NCBI GenBank assembly: GCA_020445945.1
Contig: JAGRFQ010000014.1
Location: 21,567 to 79,281, forward strand
Length of the DNA: 57,715 nucleotides
Direction: 5' to 3'
From: Rhodocyclaceae bacterium
Lineage (GTDB): Bacteria; Pseudomonadota; Gammaproteobacteria; Burkholderiales; Rhodocyclaceae
The notes under the pieces are model-generated. The model was not told the DNA's origin. It saw nothing but the letters and a program-made list of their open reading frames with translations, and did no database searches. A program made the translations under genes and the position numbers. Within the stretch, counting starts at the first letter, position 1; each line of letters opens with the position of its first letter. Positions 26,342 through 35,427 of the stretch are shown here, one piece after another.

Positions 26342-27649
26342 TCAGTACTTGTATGCCGATTCGCCGTGCGCGGTGATGTCGAGGCCTTCGCGCTCTTCGT
26401 CTTCCGGCACCCGCAGGCCGACCAGGATATCGACCAGCTTGTAGGCCACCAGCGAGACCACGCCGGACCACACCACGGTCAGGATCACACTGTAGGTCTG
26501 GATCCACACCTGGCTGGCGATCGAGAAGTCTTCGCCGCCCGTGCCGCCCAGCGACGGGGCGGTGAACACGCCGGTGAGGATGGCGCCGAGGATACCGCCG
26601 ACACCATGCACGCCGAACACGTCGAGCGAGTCGTCCGCGCCGAGGATGCGCTTGAGGCCATTGACGCCCCACAGGCAGATCGCGCCGGCGAGCAGGCCGA
26701 GAACGATGGCACCCATCGGGCCGACCGAACCGCAGGCCGGGGTGATCGCAACCAGACCGGCAACCGCACCCGAGGCAGCACCCAGCATCGAGGGCTTGCC
26801 CTTGAAGGCGGCTTCGGCGGCGACCCAGGAGAGGGTTGCGGCAGCGGTCGCGGCCAGCGTGTTGATGAAGGCCAGCGCGGCGCCCGAGGTGGCTTCCAGG
26901 TTGGAACCGGCGTTGAAGCCGAACCAGCCGACCCACAGCATCGAGGCACCGACCATGGTCAGTGTCAGCGAATGCGGGGCCATCGACTCACGCCCGTAAC
27001 CGACCCGCTTGCCAACCATGTAGGCACCGACCAGACCGGCAATACCGGCGTTGATGTGCACCACCGTGCCGCCGGCGAAGTCGAGCGCGCCGTCATCGAG
27101 CAGGTGACCGCCCGGACCCCACACCATGTGGCAGACCGGCAGGTAGCTGAAGGTGAACCAGATCACCGTGAACAGCAGCACCGCGGAGAACTTGATGCGC
27201 TCGGCGAAGGAACCGACGACCAGCGCGCAGGTGATGCCGGCGAAGGTGGCCTGGAAGGCAACGAACAGCAGCTCCGGCAGCTTCACGTTGTCGGTGAAGG
27301 TGTCGGCCAGCGAGTCGATACTGATGCCGGAGAGGAAAATCTTGTCGAAGCCGCCGATGAAGGCGCTCGATTCGGTGAAGGCCAGGCTGTAGCCATACAT
27401 TGCCCACAGCACCACACCCAGCGAGAACACCACCATCACCTGCATCAGCACCGACAGCATGTTCTTGGCGCGGACCAGGCCGCCGTAGAACAGGGCCAGG
27501 CCGGGAACGGCCATGAAGACCACCAGCAGGGTTGCCGTCATCAACCACGCCACGTCGCCCTTGTCGACGATGACGGCGGCGTCCTGTGCAAATGCCGGCG
27601 CAGCAAAAAAGGCCAGCGCGCCCACGAGGGCGGAAAGTAGATATTTCAT
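26342..27649 (-). CDS. amtB: Ammonium transporter AmtB
   Basis: 435 residues from the ATG at 27649. An N-terminal signal-like helix is followed by eleven membrane helices. Family landmarks are DVAWLMTATLLVVFMAVPGLALFYGGLVRAKN, FAGGTVVHINAG (first pore histidine), GWFGFNAGS and DVFGVHGVGGILG (second pore histidine). The protein conducts ammonium or ammonia into the cell as a trimer and is blocked by GlnK when nitrogen is plentiful. It starts 11 bases after the glnK stop, the third gene of the torF-glnK-amtB unit. Confidence 0.96.
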   Translation of the reverse strand: MKYLLSALVGALAFFAAPAFAQDAAVIVDKGDVAWLMTATLLVVFMAVPGLALFYGGLVRAKNMLSVLMQVMVVFSLGVVLWAMYGYSLAFTESSAFIGGFDKIFLSGISIDSLADTFTDNVKLPELLFVAFQATFAGITCALVVGSFAERIKFSAVLLFTVIWFTFSYLPVCHMVWGPGGHLLDDGALDFAGGTVVHINAGIAGLVGAYMVGKRVGYGRESMAPHSLTLTMVGASMLWVGWFGFNAGSNLEATSGAALAFINTLAATAAATLSWVAAEAAFKGKPSMLGAASGAVAGLVAITPACGSVGPMGAIVLGLLAGAICLWGVNGLKRILGADDSLDVFGVHGVGGILGAILTGVFTAPSLGGTGGEDFSIASQVWIQTYSVILTVVWSGVVSLVAYKLVDILVGLRVPEDEEREGLDITAHGESAYKY

Positions 27650-27660
27650 TGTTGGGCTCC

Positions 27661-27999
27661 TCACAGTGCGTCCGCGCCGGTCTCGCCGGTACGAATCCGG
27701 ATGGCCTGAGCGAGATCGAACACAAAGATCTTGCCGTCGCCGATCTTGCCGGTGCTGCCCGACTTTTCGACCGCCTCGATGGCCTGATCGAGAATGGTTG
27801 CCGGAATGGCGGCTTCAAGCTTCACTTTGGGCAGGAAATCAACTACGTATTCCGCACCGCGATACAACTCGGTGTGCCCCTTCTGGCGCCCGAAACCTTT
27901 CACTTCGGTCACCGTGATGCCCTGCACGCCAATAGCCGACAATGCTTCGCGCACTTCGTCCAGCTTGAAGGGCTTGATGATGGCGATCAGATATTTCAT
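27661..27999 (-). CDS. glnK: PII signalling protein GlnK
   Basis: 112 residues, the standard PII length, with uridylylation site Tyr51 in the T-loop ([14 protein letters not shown]). The C-loop motif [10 protein letters not shown] and the B-loop TGKIGDGK are present. PII trimers read 2-oxoglutarate, ATP/ADP and glutamine-driven uridylylation and control AmtB and NtrB. Coupling to amtB 11 bases downstream is the classic arrangement. Expression is probably from the NtrC/sigma-54 promoter upstream of torF. Confidence 0.97.
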   Translation of the reverse strand: MKYLIAIIKPFKLDEVREALSAIGVQGITVTEVKGFGRQKGHTELYRGAEYVVDFLPKVKLEAAIPATILDQAIEAVEKSGSTGKIGDGKIFVFDLAQAIRIRTGETGADAL

Positions 28000-28059
28000 G
28001 ACTGCTCCCTGAATTGAAACTCGTCGACGGGGCTTGCGCCCCGCCGGATACGTCTGCTC

Positions 28060-28740
28060 TTAGAAGGACTTCGAAACCGACACGATCACGCGCTCATCGG
28101 CGTTGTCGTCGTTGTCGACATCGGTGTCGACGAAGTCGAGACCGAAGCTGAAGCCGGCGTATTCCTTGCTGACGCCCACTTTCCAGTCGTTGTAGCCGGT
28201 ACCGTTCTCGATGTCCTGACGGCCGAAGTGAGCGCTCACCCCGAAGCCGTTGCCCAGGTCATAGTCAGCCGACAGGTCGTAGTACTGGCTGCCGTCGGAG
28301 TTGGGCGCGCCGAACAGGTCGGTGAAGGCGTAGGAGTACTTGAAGGAAATGAACTTCCAGCTCACCCCGATATAGGCTTCGGTGGTGTCGGCATCGTCAC
28401 CGGCAGAGGTCTTGCCACCCGGGTAGAAGTACTGCAGCACACCGACGTCGTAGCCGAAGTCGCCAATCGAGTTGGCATAGCCGCCATAGACGTCGACTTC
28501 CAGGCCGCCCTTGGACAGCCAATCGATGCTCGAACCCCACACGCCAACGTACAGGCCGCTGTCGTGGGCGTAGTCAAAACCGCCCTGCAGCGCCATGTTT
28601 TCGTTGGTCTGGGAATAACCGCGGTACTGGTAATCGGACACGAAGCCGACGTTGGCCGACATTTCGTCAGCCAGGGCGGCGCCACTCATTGCGGTGATAC
28701 AAGCAGCGGCAACGGCCGCCTTGAGGATGGATTTCGACAT
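28060..28740 (-). CDS. TorF-family putative outer-membrane porin
   Basis: 226 residues from the ATG at 28740. The signal peptide (residues 1-25, ending ALADE) is followed by alternating hydrophobic/aromatic beta strands, repeated Tyr and Gly, and a C-terminal Phe (VSVSKSF), as in outer-membrane barrels. The pattern VGFVSDYQYRGYSQTNENMAL is the opening of the Gcw_chp/TorF family. Members often stand beside glnK-amtB in beta- and gammaproteobacteria. A passage for ammonium or small nitrogen compounds is inferred from position only. It is the first gene of the nitrogen-controlled unit. Confidence 0.88.
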   Translation of the reverse strand: MSKSILKAAVAAACITAMSGAALADEMSANVGFVSDYQYRGYSQTNENMALQGGFDYAHDSGLYVGVWGSSIDWLSKGGLEVDVYGGYANSIGDFGYDVGVLQYFYPGGKTSAGDDADTTEAYIGVSWKFISFKYSYAFTDLFGAPNSDGSQYYDLSADYDLGNGFGVSAHFGRQDIENGTGYNDWKVGVSKEYAGFSFGLDFVDTDVDNDDNADERVIVSVSKSF

Positions 28741-28783
28741 GGTTGGGGACTCCAATGAAAAGAAAATCATGTGGAGACGCCAT

Positions 28784-28799
28784 AACAGGAACTGTGCCA
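28784..28799 (-). promoter_or_regulatory. Sigma-54-type promoter for torF-glnK-amtB
   Basis: Read on the minus strand, TGGCACAGTTCCTGTT keeps the GG of the -24 box. The -12 box is CTGTT rather than TTGCW, so this is an imperfect match with correct spacing. It ends about 44 bases before the torF start. Two NtrC-type sites about 90-100 bases further upstream strongly support it. Confidence 0.6.
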
Positions 28800-28878
28800 G
28801 ATTTTTTATCTTTCAAAAACAATCAGTTACATCGAAGCCTTCGCCAGTGTTGCAGCGCAGCGCACCGATAAAACCCAC

Positions 28879-28908
28879 TGCACCAAGTTGGAGCACCAAG
28901 TTGGTGCA
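28879..28908. promoter_or_regulatory. Tandem NtrC binding sites (enhancer)
   Basis: Two overlapping 17-base sites match TGCACCA-N3-TGGTGCA. TGCACCAAGTTGGAGCA is at 28879-28895 and AGCACCAAGTTGGTGCA at 28892-28908, each with one mismatch in fourteen. Their centres are 13 bases apart and they share four bases. The distance to the sigma-54-type promoter is typical for NtrC activation under nitrogen limitation. Confidence 0.78.
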
Positions 28909-29045
28909 TAAAATCCGTGACGCCGGCATATCGCCGCCCGATCCGCCCGGCCGTGCTCGCCGCATGCCATCGCCGCGGACGCACGCAGCGCGCGTTTTTG
29001 GGCGAAAATACGCCCATCCCGTTTGAACCCCGCAGGAGTGCGTTG

Positions 29046-29291
29046 ATGAATCCGCCCAATATCCTCGACCAGATCAGCACCAAACTCTCCGAAGTCGCGG
29101 CCCAGTCGCCGGCCCGCGACATCGAAAAGAACGTCCGCGCCCTGGCCACCAGCGCCTTTGCCAAACTCGATCTGGTCACCCGCGAAGAATTCGACGTGCA
29201 GCGCGCGCTGCTCGAGCGCACCCAAGCCCAGCTGGCGCGCCTCGAACAACGCGTCGCCGAACTCGAAGCCGCGCTCGCCGCCGGGGACTGA
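29046..29291 (+). CDS. ubiK: UbiK (YqiC/BMFP), ubiquinone biosynthesis accessory factor
   Basis: 81 residues from the ATG at 29046 behind gcaggag. The N-terminal amphipathic helix (NILDQISTKLSEVAAQSP) and the C-terminal coiled coil (FDVQRALLERTQAQLARLEQRVAELEAAL) are the hallmarks of the membrane-fusogenic BMFP/UbiK family. It assists the soluble Ubi complex in aerobic ubiquinone synthesis. It sits alone, 20 bases ahead of dusA, so the two may share a transcript. The 305-base upstream region also carries the divergent NtrC and sigma-54 elements of the torF unit. Confidence 0.9.
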   Translation: MNPPNILDQISTKLSEVAAQSPARDIEKNVRALATSAFAKLDLVTREEFDVQRALLERTQAQLARLEQRVAELEAALAAGD

Positions 29292-29311
29292 GCGCGCAGC
29301 CAAGTCCGCGC

Positions 29312-30310
29312 ATGACGCCCCCCCGCGACCTCCCGACGCGGCGCCTGGCGGTCGCGCCGATGCTCGACTGGACCGACCGCTTCTACCGCTACTTCGCGCG
29401 CCAGCTCACGCGCCGGACCTGGTTGTATACCGAAATGGTGACCACCGGCGCGCTGCTCCACGGCGACGCCGCGCGCCACCTGCGCTTCGACCCCTGCGAA
29501 CATCCGCTGGCGCTGCAGCTCGGCGGCAGCGAGCCGGCCGCGCTGGCGCAATGCGCGCGGCTGGCCACCGAGTGGGGCTACGACGAGATCAACCTCAACG
29601 TCGGCTGCCCCTCCGAGCGGGTCCAGTCCGGTGCCTTCGGGGCCTGCCTGATGGCCGAGCCCGCGCTCGTCGCCGACTGCCTCAAGGCAATGCAGGACGT
29701 GACCGACCGCGCGGTGACGGTCAAGCACCGGATCGGCATCGACACGCGGGAGGATTACGCCTTCGTGCGCGATTTCGTCGGCACGGTGCACCAGCGCAGC
29801 GGCTGCCAGGTGTTCGTGGTACATGCCCGCAACGCGATCCTCAAGGGCTTGTCGCCGAAGGAAAACCGCGAAATCCCGCCGCTCAAATACGCCTACGTCA
29901 GCCGCCTCAAGGCCGACTTTCCGCAGCTTGAAATCCTCATCAACGGCGGCTTTCGCACGTGGCGCGACGTGGAAGCCCAGTGGCCGGAGGTGGACGGGGT
30001 GATGATCGGCCGCGAGGCCTATCACAACCCGTGGCTGCTCGCCGAAGCCGACCCGCGCGGCTGGGGCTGCCCCGCGCCGGCGCCGGGCCGTCGCGCCGTT
30101 GCGGAAGCGATGGCCGCCTTCGCCGAACGCCAGATTGCCGAGGGCGCGCCACTCAAAGCCATCACCCGCCACATTCTCGGCCTCTATCACGGCCAGCCCG
30201 GCGCACGCCAGTGGCGGCGCATGCTCTCCGACCCGGCCCGCCTGCGCAGCAACAACCCCCGCCTGATCCTCGACGCTTCCGACGCGGTCGAACTGCGCAC
30301 CGCGGCCTGA
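29312..30310 (+). CDS. dusA: tRNA-dihydrouridine(20/20a) synthase DusA
   Basis: 332 residues. TIM-barrel FMN enzyme with the opening VAPMLDWTDRFYRYFARQL, the catalytic cysteine in NLNVGCPSERVQSGAFGACLM, the VKHRIGID strand, VHARNAILKGLSPKENREIP (DusA-type loop), and the FMN-binding NGGF and DGVMIGREAYHNPW. It reduces uridine 20/20a in the tRNA D-loop using NADPH. The loop after VHARNA distinguishes DusA from DusB and DusC. Full-length with no oddities. Confidence 0.96.
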   Translation: MTPPRDLPTRRLAVAPMLDWTDRFYRYFARQLTRRTWLYTEMVTTGALLHGDAARHLRFDPCEHPLALQLGGSEPAALAQCARLATEWGYDEINLNVGCPSERVQSGAFGACLMAEPALVADCLKAMQDVTDRAVTVKHRIGIDTREDYAFVRDFVGTVHQRSGCQVFVVHARNAILKGLSPKENREIPPLKYAYVSRLKADFPQLEILINGGFRTWRDVEAQWPEVDGVMIGREAYHNPWLLAEADPRGWGCPAPAPGRRAVAEAMAAFAERQIAEGAPLKAITRHILGLYHGQPGARQWRRMLSDPARLRSNNPRLILDASDAVELRTAA

Positions 30311-30361
30311 ACGGCGCAGCGGGGGGCGCACCGCCGGCGGGATTCTGCACGCCTTTATTGC

Positions 30362-30382
30362 AATCGAGAATCGTTCGCATTA
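30362..30382 (+). promoter_or_regulatory. Probable Fur box upstream of the porin-imelysin operon
   Basis: AATCGAGAATCGTTCGCATTA has the GAGAAT-N-GTTCGCATT shape common to Fur boxes and matches 11 of 19 bases of the enteric consensus. It lies about 95 bases before the first gene of an operon whose relatives are iron-regulated. Confidence 0.55.
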
Positions 30383-30476
30383 CTATTCCCATTTTTTAGA
30401 CTGTGTTCACACGCTTCGGCCAGCCAGCCACCGCAAGCCAGCCCATGCAGTACGCACACCAGAAAGGGAGCCTGGA

Positions 30477-31612
30477 ATGAACAAGAGGGTATTGGCGGTC
30501 GCGCTGGCGGCAATCGGTTTGCCGGCAAGTGCGCTGGCCGGCGGGCTGGAAGAACGGCTGGCGGCGATGGAGGCACGCATGGCGCAACTGGAGGCGCGGG
30601 TGGTCGACCAGTCGCGAGAGCTCGAAGCGAAGAACGCGCGCATCGCCCAGCTCGAAAGCGGCGCCGCGGCATCGGCCGCCCCCGCGGCGGACGGCGGTGC
30701 GTGGTTTCAGCGCGTCAATGTCGGCGGCCTGATCCAGATCGACGCCAACCACGTCTCTCCCGCCTCCGGCCCCGACACCAGCGACATCACCGCCCACAAG
30801 CTGGAGCTGATGCTCGACGCCCAGATCAACGACTGGGTCGCCGCCGCGGTGATGCTCAAGTACGAAGAGGAAACCGACAACGACGGCAAGGTCGAGATCG
30901 AGGACGTGAAGCTCACGCTGGCCGACCCGGCCGGGCCGTGGTTCGTCAACGCCGGCCAGTTCGTGCTGCCCTTCGGCGTGTTCGCACCTTCATGCTCGCC
31001 GATCCGATCACCAAGGAGCTGGGCGAGACCCTCGACAGCGCGGTCGAAGTCGGCGTGCATGCCGGCGCGTTCACCGTTTCGGCCTATGCCTTCCAGGGCG
31101 ATCGCGAGACCACCGTCTCCAACTTCGGCCTGTCGGCGGGGGTCGAGACCGAAGCCAACGGCGTGACGCTGGCCGCGCAGCTCGGCTACCTCAACGACAT
31201 GGCCGAGACCAACGCCATCGTCGACGGCGCCTGGGTGGGCGCCAGCGATCCCAAGGTGGGCGCCTGGATTGCCAGCGCCGCGCTCGGCTTCGGCGACTTC
31301 CACCTGATTGCCGAATACCTGACCGCCACCGACGAGTTCGCCAGCGCCGGCAACGACAAGCCCTCGGTCTACAACCTCGAAGCGGCTTACGACTTCGCCG
31401 CGCTGGGCCAGCCGGCCACCGTCGCGCTCGGTTTCCAGGGCTCGCACGATGCGCAGAACTCGGTCTGGGAACTGCCGGAGAAACGCGTGCTCGGCACGGT
31501 GTCGACCGAAATCGCCGAAGGCACCCGCGTCGGCCTGGAAGTCAAGCGCGATACCGACTACGCCGGCGACAAGGAAACCACCGTCACCGGCCGTCTGTCG
31601 GTCGAATTCTGA
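30477..31612 (+). pseudogene. Outer-membrane porin (LbtU/OprO-like), frameshifted
   Basis: Two overlapping frames give one protein of about 379 residues. Frame 1 (from 30477) gives a signal peptide, a periplasmic coiled coil (LEERLAAMEARMAQLEARV), the barrel opening FQRVNVGGLIQIDANHV, and runs to LPFGVF at 30983. Homologous sequence resumes in another frame at TFMLADPITKELGET (30986) and continues to a terminal aromatic, RLSVEF, as expected for a barrel. Loss of one base at 30984-30986 explains it. It may be a sequencing error or a real mutation. The family includes siderophore-related porins. It is first in an apparently iron-regulated operon, 14 bases before an imelysin gene. Confidence 0.8.
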
Positions 31613-31626
31613 TCCGGAGGCTCCCC

Positions 31627-32889
31627 ATGAAGCACACTATCTTGATCGCCGCCGCGAGCCTGCTGCTCCCCGTGTCCGCCGTGGCCGCACCGACTCCCGC
31701 CGCGGTGATGCAGCACTACGCCGACATCGCCCACGCCACCTACAGCGACGCGCTGAGCACCGCCAAAACCCTGCAATCGGCGGTCGACCAGCTCATCGCC
31801 ACGCCCTCCGAGGCCACGCTGGCCACCGCGCGCACTGCGTGGGTCGTGGCGCGCAGCCCCTACCAGCAGACCGAAGCCTTCCGCTTCGGCAACGCCATCG
31901 TCGATGACTGGGAGGGCAAGGTGAACGCCTGGCCCCTCGACGAGGGGCTGATCGACTACGTCGACCCCGGCTACGGCAGCGAGTCCGACCAGAACCCGTA
32001 TTACGCCGCCAACGTCATCGCCAACCCGACGCTGACCCTGTCGGGCCGGCGCATCGACGCCAGCCGCATCGACAAGGCCCTGCTCGGCAGCACGCTGCAC
32101 GAAGTGGACGAGATCGAATCGAACGTCGCCACCGGCTATCACGCCATCGAATTCCTGCTGTGGGGGCAGGACCTCAACGGCACCGGCCCCGGCGCCGGCG
32201 CACGGCCCGCCAGCGACTACGACCGCGCGCACTGCACCGGCGGCAACTGCGATCGCCGCGCGGCCTATCTCAAGGCCGCCACCGATCTGCTGGTCGACGA
32301 GCTGGGCTGGATGGTCGCCCAGTGGGCCCCCGGCGGCGAAGCCCGCGCGGCGGTCACCGGCGGCGCTCCCGACGCCGCGCTGGCCACCATCTTCACCGGC
32401 ATGGGCAGCCTGTCCTACGGCGAGCTGGCCGGCGAGCGGATGAAGCTCGGCCTGATGCTGCACGACCCGGAGGAAGAGCACGACTGCTTCAGCGACAACA
32501 CCGCGCGCTCGCACTTCGACGACGCGCTGGGCATCCGGAATGTGTACACCGGCACCTACACCCGCATCGACGGCACCCGCCTGAGCGGCCCGAGCCTGGC
32601 CGAACTGGTCGCCGCCCAGGACCCGGCCACCGACGCCGCGCTGCGCGGCAGCCTCGACCAGACGCTGGCGCGGATGCAGGCGCTGGTCGACAGCACCCGC
32701 AACGGCGAGGCCTACGACCAGTTGATCGGCGAGGGCAACGCCGCCGGCAACGCCAAGGTGCAGGCCGCCATCGACGCGCTGCTGGCGCAGACCCGGGCGA
32801 TCGAAAGCGCGGTCGGCGCGCTGGGGCTGGAGCGCATCGCCTTCGAGGGCTCCGACAGCCTCGACAACCCCCGCGCGGTCGGCCAGTAA
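31627..32889 (+). CDS. Imelysin (M75/ICMP-like) iron-regulated lipoprotein-type or periplasmic protein
   Basis: 420 residues; signal peptide ending AVAA near 20; RBS ccggagg. The imelysin GxHxxE motif is present as GYHAIEFLLWG, with the long helical repeats of the family (WVVARSPYQQTEAFRFGNA). The name derives from a reported insulin-cleaving activity, but most evidence links the family to iron uptake, and true peptidase activity is doubtful. The second of five genes. It differs clearly from the second imelysin downstream, so the two are not a recent duplication. Confidence 0.9.
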   Translation: MKHTILIAAASLLLPVSAVAAPTPAAVMQHYADIAHATYSDALSTAKTLQSAVDQLIATPSEATLATARTAWVVARSPYQQTEAFRFGNAIVDDWEGKVNAWPLDEGLIDYVDPGYGSESDQNPYYAANVIANPTLTLSGRRIDASRIDKALLGSTLHEVDEIESNVATGYHAIEFLLWGQDLNGTGPGAGARPASDYDRAHCTGGNCDRRAAYLKAATDLLVDELGWMVAQWAPGGEARAAVTGGAPDAALATIFTGMGSLSYGELAGERMKLGLMLHDPEEEHDCFSDNTARSHFDDALGIRNVYTGTYTRIDGTRLSGPSLAELVAAQDPATDAALRGSLDQTLARMQALVDSTRNGEAYDQLIGEGNAAGNAKVQAAIDALLAQTRAIESAVGALGLERIAFEGSDSLDNPRAVGQ

Positions 32890-32968
32890 GGCCCGCGCGG
32901 CGCGCTCTGCGATGGCCGGCCCGCGGGCTGGCCATCGCCGTTTTCAACTTGCTTTGAATCTCACCATC

Positions 32969-34414
32969 ATGCGCAGACTCCCGATCCTCCTCCTCGCCAC
33001 CCTGCTCGCCACCGTCGCCGGCCACGCCAGCGCCACCGACTTCAGCCAGCCCGAGCCGGGCGAAGCGCTGCCCGGCGGCGCCGCCACCCATCACAAGAAG
33101 ATCAACGCCAACGCCTTCTCGCACGCTTCGGCCAACATGAGCTTCGAGCGCGAGATGAACTTCAAGATCGGCAACGGCTTCTTCCGCCGCCTGTGGGTCA
33201 GCGCGCCGGCCTCGACCCAGGCCGCCGACGGCCTCGGCCCGCTCTACAACGCGCGCTCCTGTCAGCGCTGTCACCTCAAGGACGGCCGCGGCCACCCGCC
33301 CGCCGGCGCGGACGACAACGCGGTGTCGATGTTCCTGCGCATCGACATCCCGCCGCAAAACGACGAACAGCGCCGCCTGCTCGCCGCGCACCGCGTCAAC
33401 AACATCCCCGACCCGACCTACGGCACCCAGTTGCAGGACTTCGCCATCGCCGGCCACAAGGCCGAATACCGCCTCGCCATCGACTACACCGAAGTGCCGG
33501 TGACCCTCGCCGACGGCAGCGTGGTGTCGCTGCGCGCGCCCCGCTACCGCGCCGACGACCTCGGCTACGGCCCGCTCCACCCGCAGGCCCGCCTGTCGCC
33601 GCGGGTCGCGCCGCAAATGATCGGCCTCGGCCTGCTCGAAGCCATCGACGAGGCCGACCTGCTCGCCCGCGCCGACCCCGACGACGCCGACGGCGACGGC
33701 ATCTCCGGCCGGCCCAACCGGGTGTGGAGCAGCGAATTCGGCCGCGTCATGCCCGGCCGCTTCGGCCACAAGGCCGGCGCGCCGAGCGTGAACGAGCAAT
33801 CGCAGGGCGCGTTTGCCGGCGACATCGGCATCTCCGGCCCGCTCAACCCCGCCGGCTGGGGCGAATGCACCGCCGCGCAAGCCGCCTGCCGCGCCGCGCC
33901 AAACGGCAACAGCCCGCAGTACGACCATCTCGAAGCCGGCCGTCAGGTCACCGAACTGGTGGTGTTCTACTCGCGCAACCTCGCCGTGCCGGCCCGCCGC
34001 AAGCACGACGACCCGACCGTGCTCGCCGGCAAGCGCATCTTCTACACCCTCGGCTGCACCGGCTGCCACACCCCCAGCTACCGCACCCGCACGGACGGCG
34101 TCGCGCCCGAACAGGCCGACCAGTTGATCTGGCCCTACACCGACCTGCTCCTCCACGACATGGGCGAGGGCCTCGCCGACCACCGCCCCGAAGGCGTCGC
34201 CAACGGCCGCGAATGGCGGACCGCACCGTTGTGGGGCATCGGCCTGACGCCGGTGGTCAACGGCCACAGCCAGTACTTGCACGACGGACGCGCGCGCAGC
34301 CTGCTCGAAGCCGTCCTGTGGCACGGCGGCGAAGCCCAGCCGCAACGCGACGCCGTGGTCGGGCTCTCCGCCGCCGACCGCGCCGCGCTGCTGCGTTTTC
34401 TGGAGAGCCTGTGA
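32969..34414 (+). CDS. Di-heme oxidoreductase (DUF1111/DHOR), c-type cytochrome
   Basis: 481 residues from the ATG at 32969, with a signal peptide (cleaved near SASA, residue 23). Two covalent haem motifs are visible: CQRCH in NARSCQRCHLKDGRGHPP, and CTGCH in LGCTGCHTPSY. The family resembles MauG/peroxidase-type di-haem proteins and is often found between two imelysin genes in iron-regulated operons of Pseudomonas and relatives. A periplasmic redox step on iron or copper is plausible, but the substrate is unknown. Its stop shares one base with the start of the next gene. Confidence 0.9.
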   Translation: MRRLPILLLATLLATVAGHASATDFSQPEPGEALPGGAATHHKKINANAFSHASANMSFEREMNFKIGNGFFRRLWVSAPASTQAADGLGPLYNARSCQRCHLKDGRGHPPAGADDNAVSMFLRIDIPPQNDEQRRLLAAHRVNNIPDPTYGTQLQDFAIAGHKAEYRLAIDYTEVPVTLADGSVVSLRAPRYRADDLGYGPLHPQARLSPRVAPQMIGLGLLEAIDEADLLARADPDDADGDGISGRPNRVWSSEFGRVMPGRFGHKAGAPSVNEQSQGAFAGDIGISGPLNPAGWGECTAAQAACRAAPNGNSPQYDHLEAGRQVTELVVFYSRNLAVPARRKHDDPTVLAGKRIFYTLGCTGCHTPSYRTRTDGVAPEQADQLIWPYTDLLLHDMGEGLADHRPEGVANGREWRTAPLWGIGLTPVVNGHSQYLHDGRARSLLEAVLWHGGEAQPQRDAVVGLSAADRAALLRFLESL

Positions 34415-35427
34415 TGCGCCGCCTCGCCCGGCTCATCCACCTCGCCGCGCTGCTGTGCGCCGGCCCGCTGTTCGCCGCCGACGCCCCCAATCAGGCCCTC
34501 ACCGTCGACCACATCCAGCCCGCCTATGCCCGGCTGGCCGCGGCCAGCGCCGCGCTGCGCGCCCGGGTCGACGCCTTCTGCGCCGCCCCCGGTGGCGACG
34601 CGCTGAACGCCGTCCAGCACACCCACGCCCCGGCGTTCCTCGCCTGGCAGGGGGTGCAGCACATCCGCGTCGGCCCGGTGCAACTGTTCATGCGCGAATT
34701 CCGCTTCCAGCTCTGGCCGGACAAACGCGGCAGCGTCGGCCGCCACCTGCAGCGCCTCATCGCCGAGGCCGACCCGGCCGCGCTGGCGCCCCAGCGTTTC
34801 GCCACCGGCAGCGTCGCGGTGCAGGGCTTCAGCGCCTTCGAGCAGCTCATTCACGACCCCGCCATGGCGCGCTTCGACGATCCCGGCTTCGCCCCGCGCT
34901 GCCGCGTGCTGCGTGCCATCGCCGCCAATCTGGACAGCATGGCCGCCGAGCTCGACCGCGCCTGGCGCATCCCCGAAGCCAGCGCCGCGCTGGCCGGCGA
35001 CGGCACCGCCGCGCTGGTGGCGGTGCACACCCAGCTCGAACGCATCCTCACCCAGAAGCTCGACCTGCCGCTGGGCAGCGACCTGGCCCACGCCCGCGGC
35101 CGGCGCGCCGAAGCCTGGCGCAGTGGCCTGTCGCGCGCGGCGATCGGCGAAAACCTCGCCGCCGTGGCCACGGTGTATCGCCTCGGCCTGCGCCCGCGCC
35201 TCGGCGACGCCGCGCTGGGGCGCGAGATCGAGGCCGCCTTCGCCGCCGCGCACACCGCGCTCGACGCCCTCGCCATGCCGCTGCCCGCCGCCGTCGCCGA
35301 CCCCGCCGCGCGCGCGCAGGTCGAAGCCTTGCGCGCCGCGGTGTCGCAGCTCAAGGCGCTGGTCAGCCAGCGCCTCGCCCCCGCGCTGGGGCTGTCGCTC
35401 GGATTCAACAGCCTCGATGGCGATTGA
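34414..35427 (+). CDS. Second imelysin-family protein
   Basis: 337 residues, start overlapping the DHOR stop (tgATG). The signal peptide ends at LFAAD, followed by the imelysin helical fold (LAAASAALRARVDAFCAAPGG, WQGVQHIRVGPV). In place of the canonical GxHxxE there is GFSAFEQLIHD, so the histidine is replaced. That is usual for the second imelysin of such operons. Probably a periplasmic protein acting with the DHOR and the first imelysin. It overlaps the following gene by 11 bases. Confidence 0.85.
   Translation: MRRLARLIHLAALLCAGPLFAADAPNQALTVDHIQPAYARLAAASAALRARVDAFCAAPGGDALNAVQHTHAPAFLAWQGVQHIRVGPVQLFMREFRFQLWPDKRGSVGRHLQRLIAEADPAALAPQRFATGSVAVQGFSAFEQLIHDPAMARFDDPGFAPRCRVLRAIAANLDSMAAELDRAWRIPEASAALAGDGTAALVAVHTQLERILTQKLDLPLGSDLAHARGRRAEAWRSGLSRAAIGENLAAVATVYRLGLRPRLGDAALGREIEAAFAAAHTALDALAMPLPAAVADPAARAQVEALRAAVSQLKALVSQRLAPALGLSLGFNSLDGD

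Noticed and set aside
28029-28042. GGGGC/GCCCC hairpin between torF and glnK as a terminator
   Set aside because: The stem is only five base pairs with no T-run on the minus strand, and the three genes look co-regulated.
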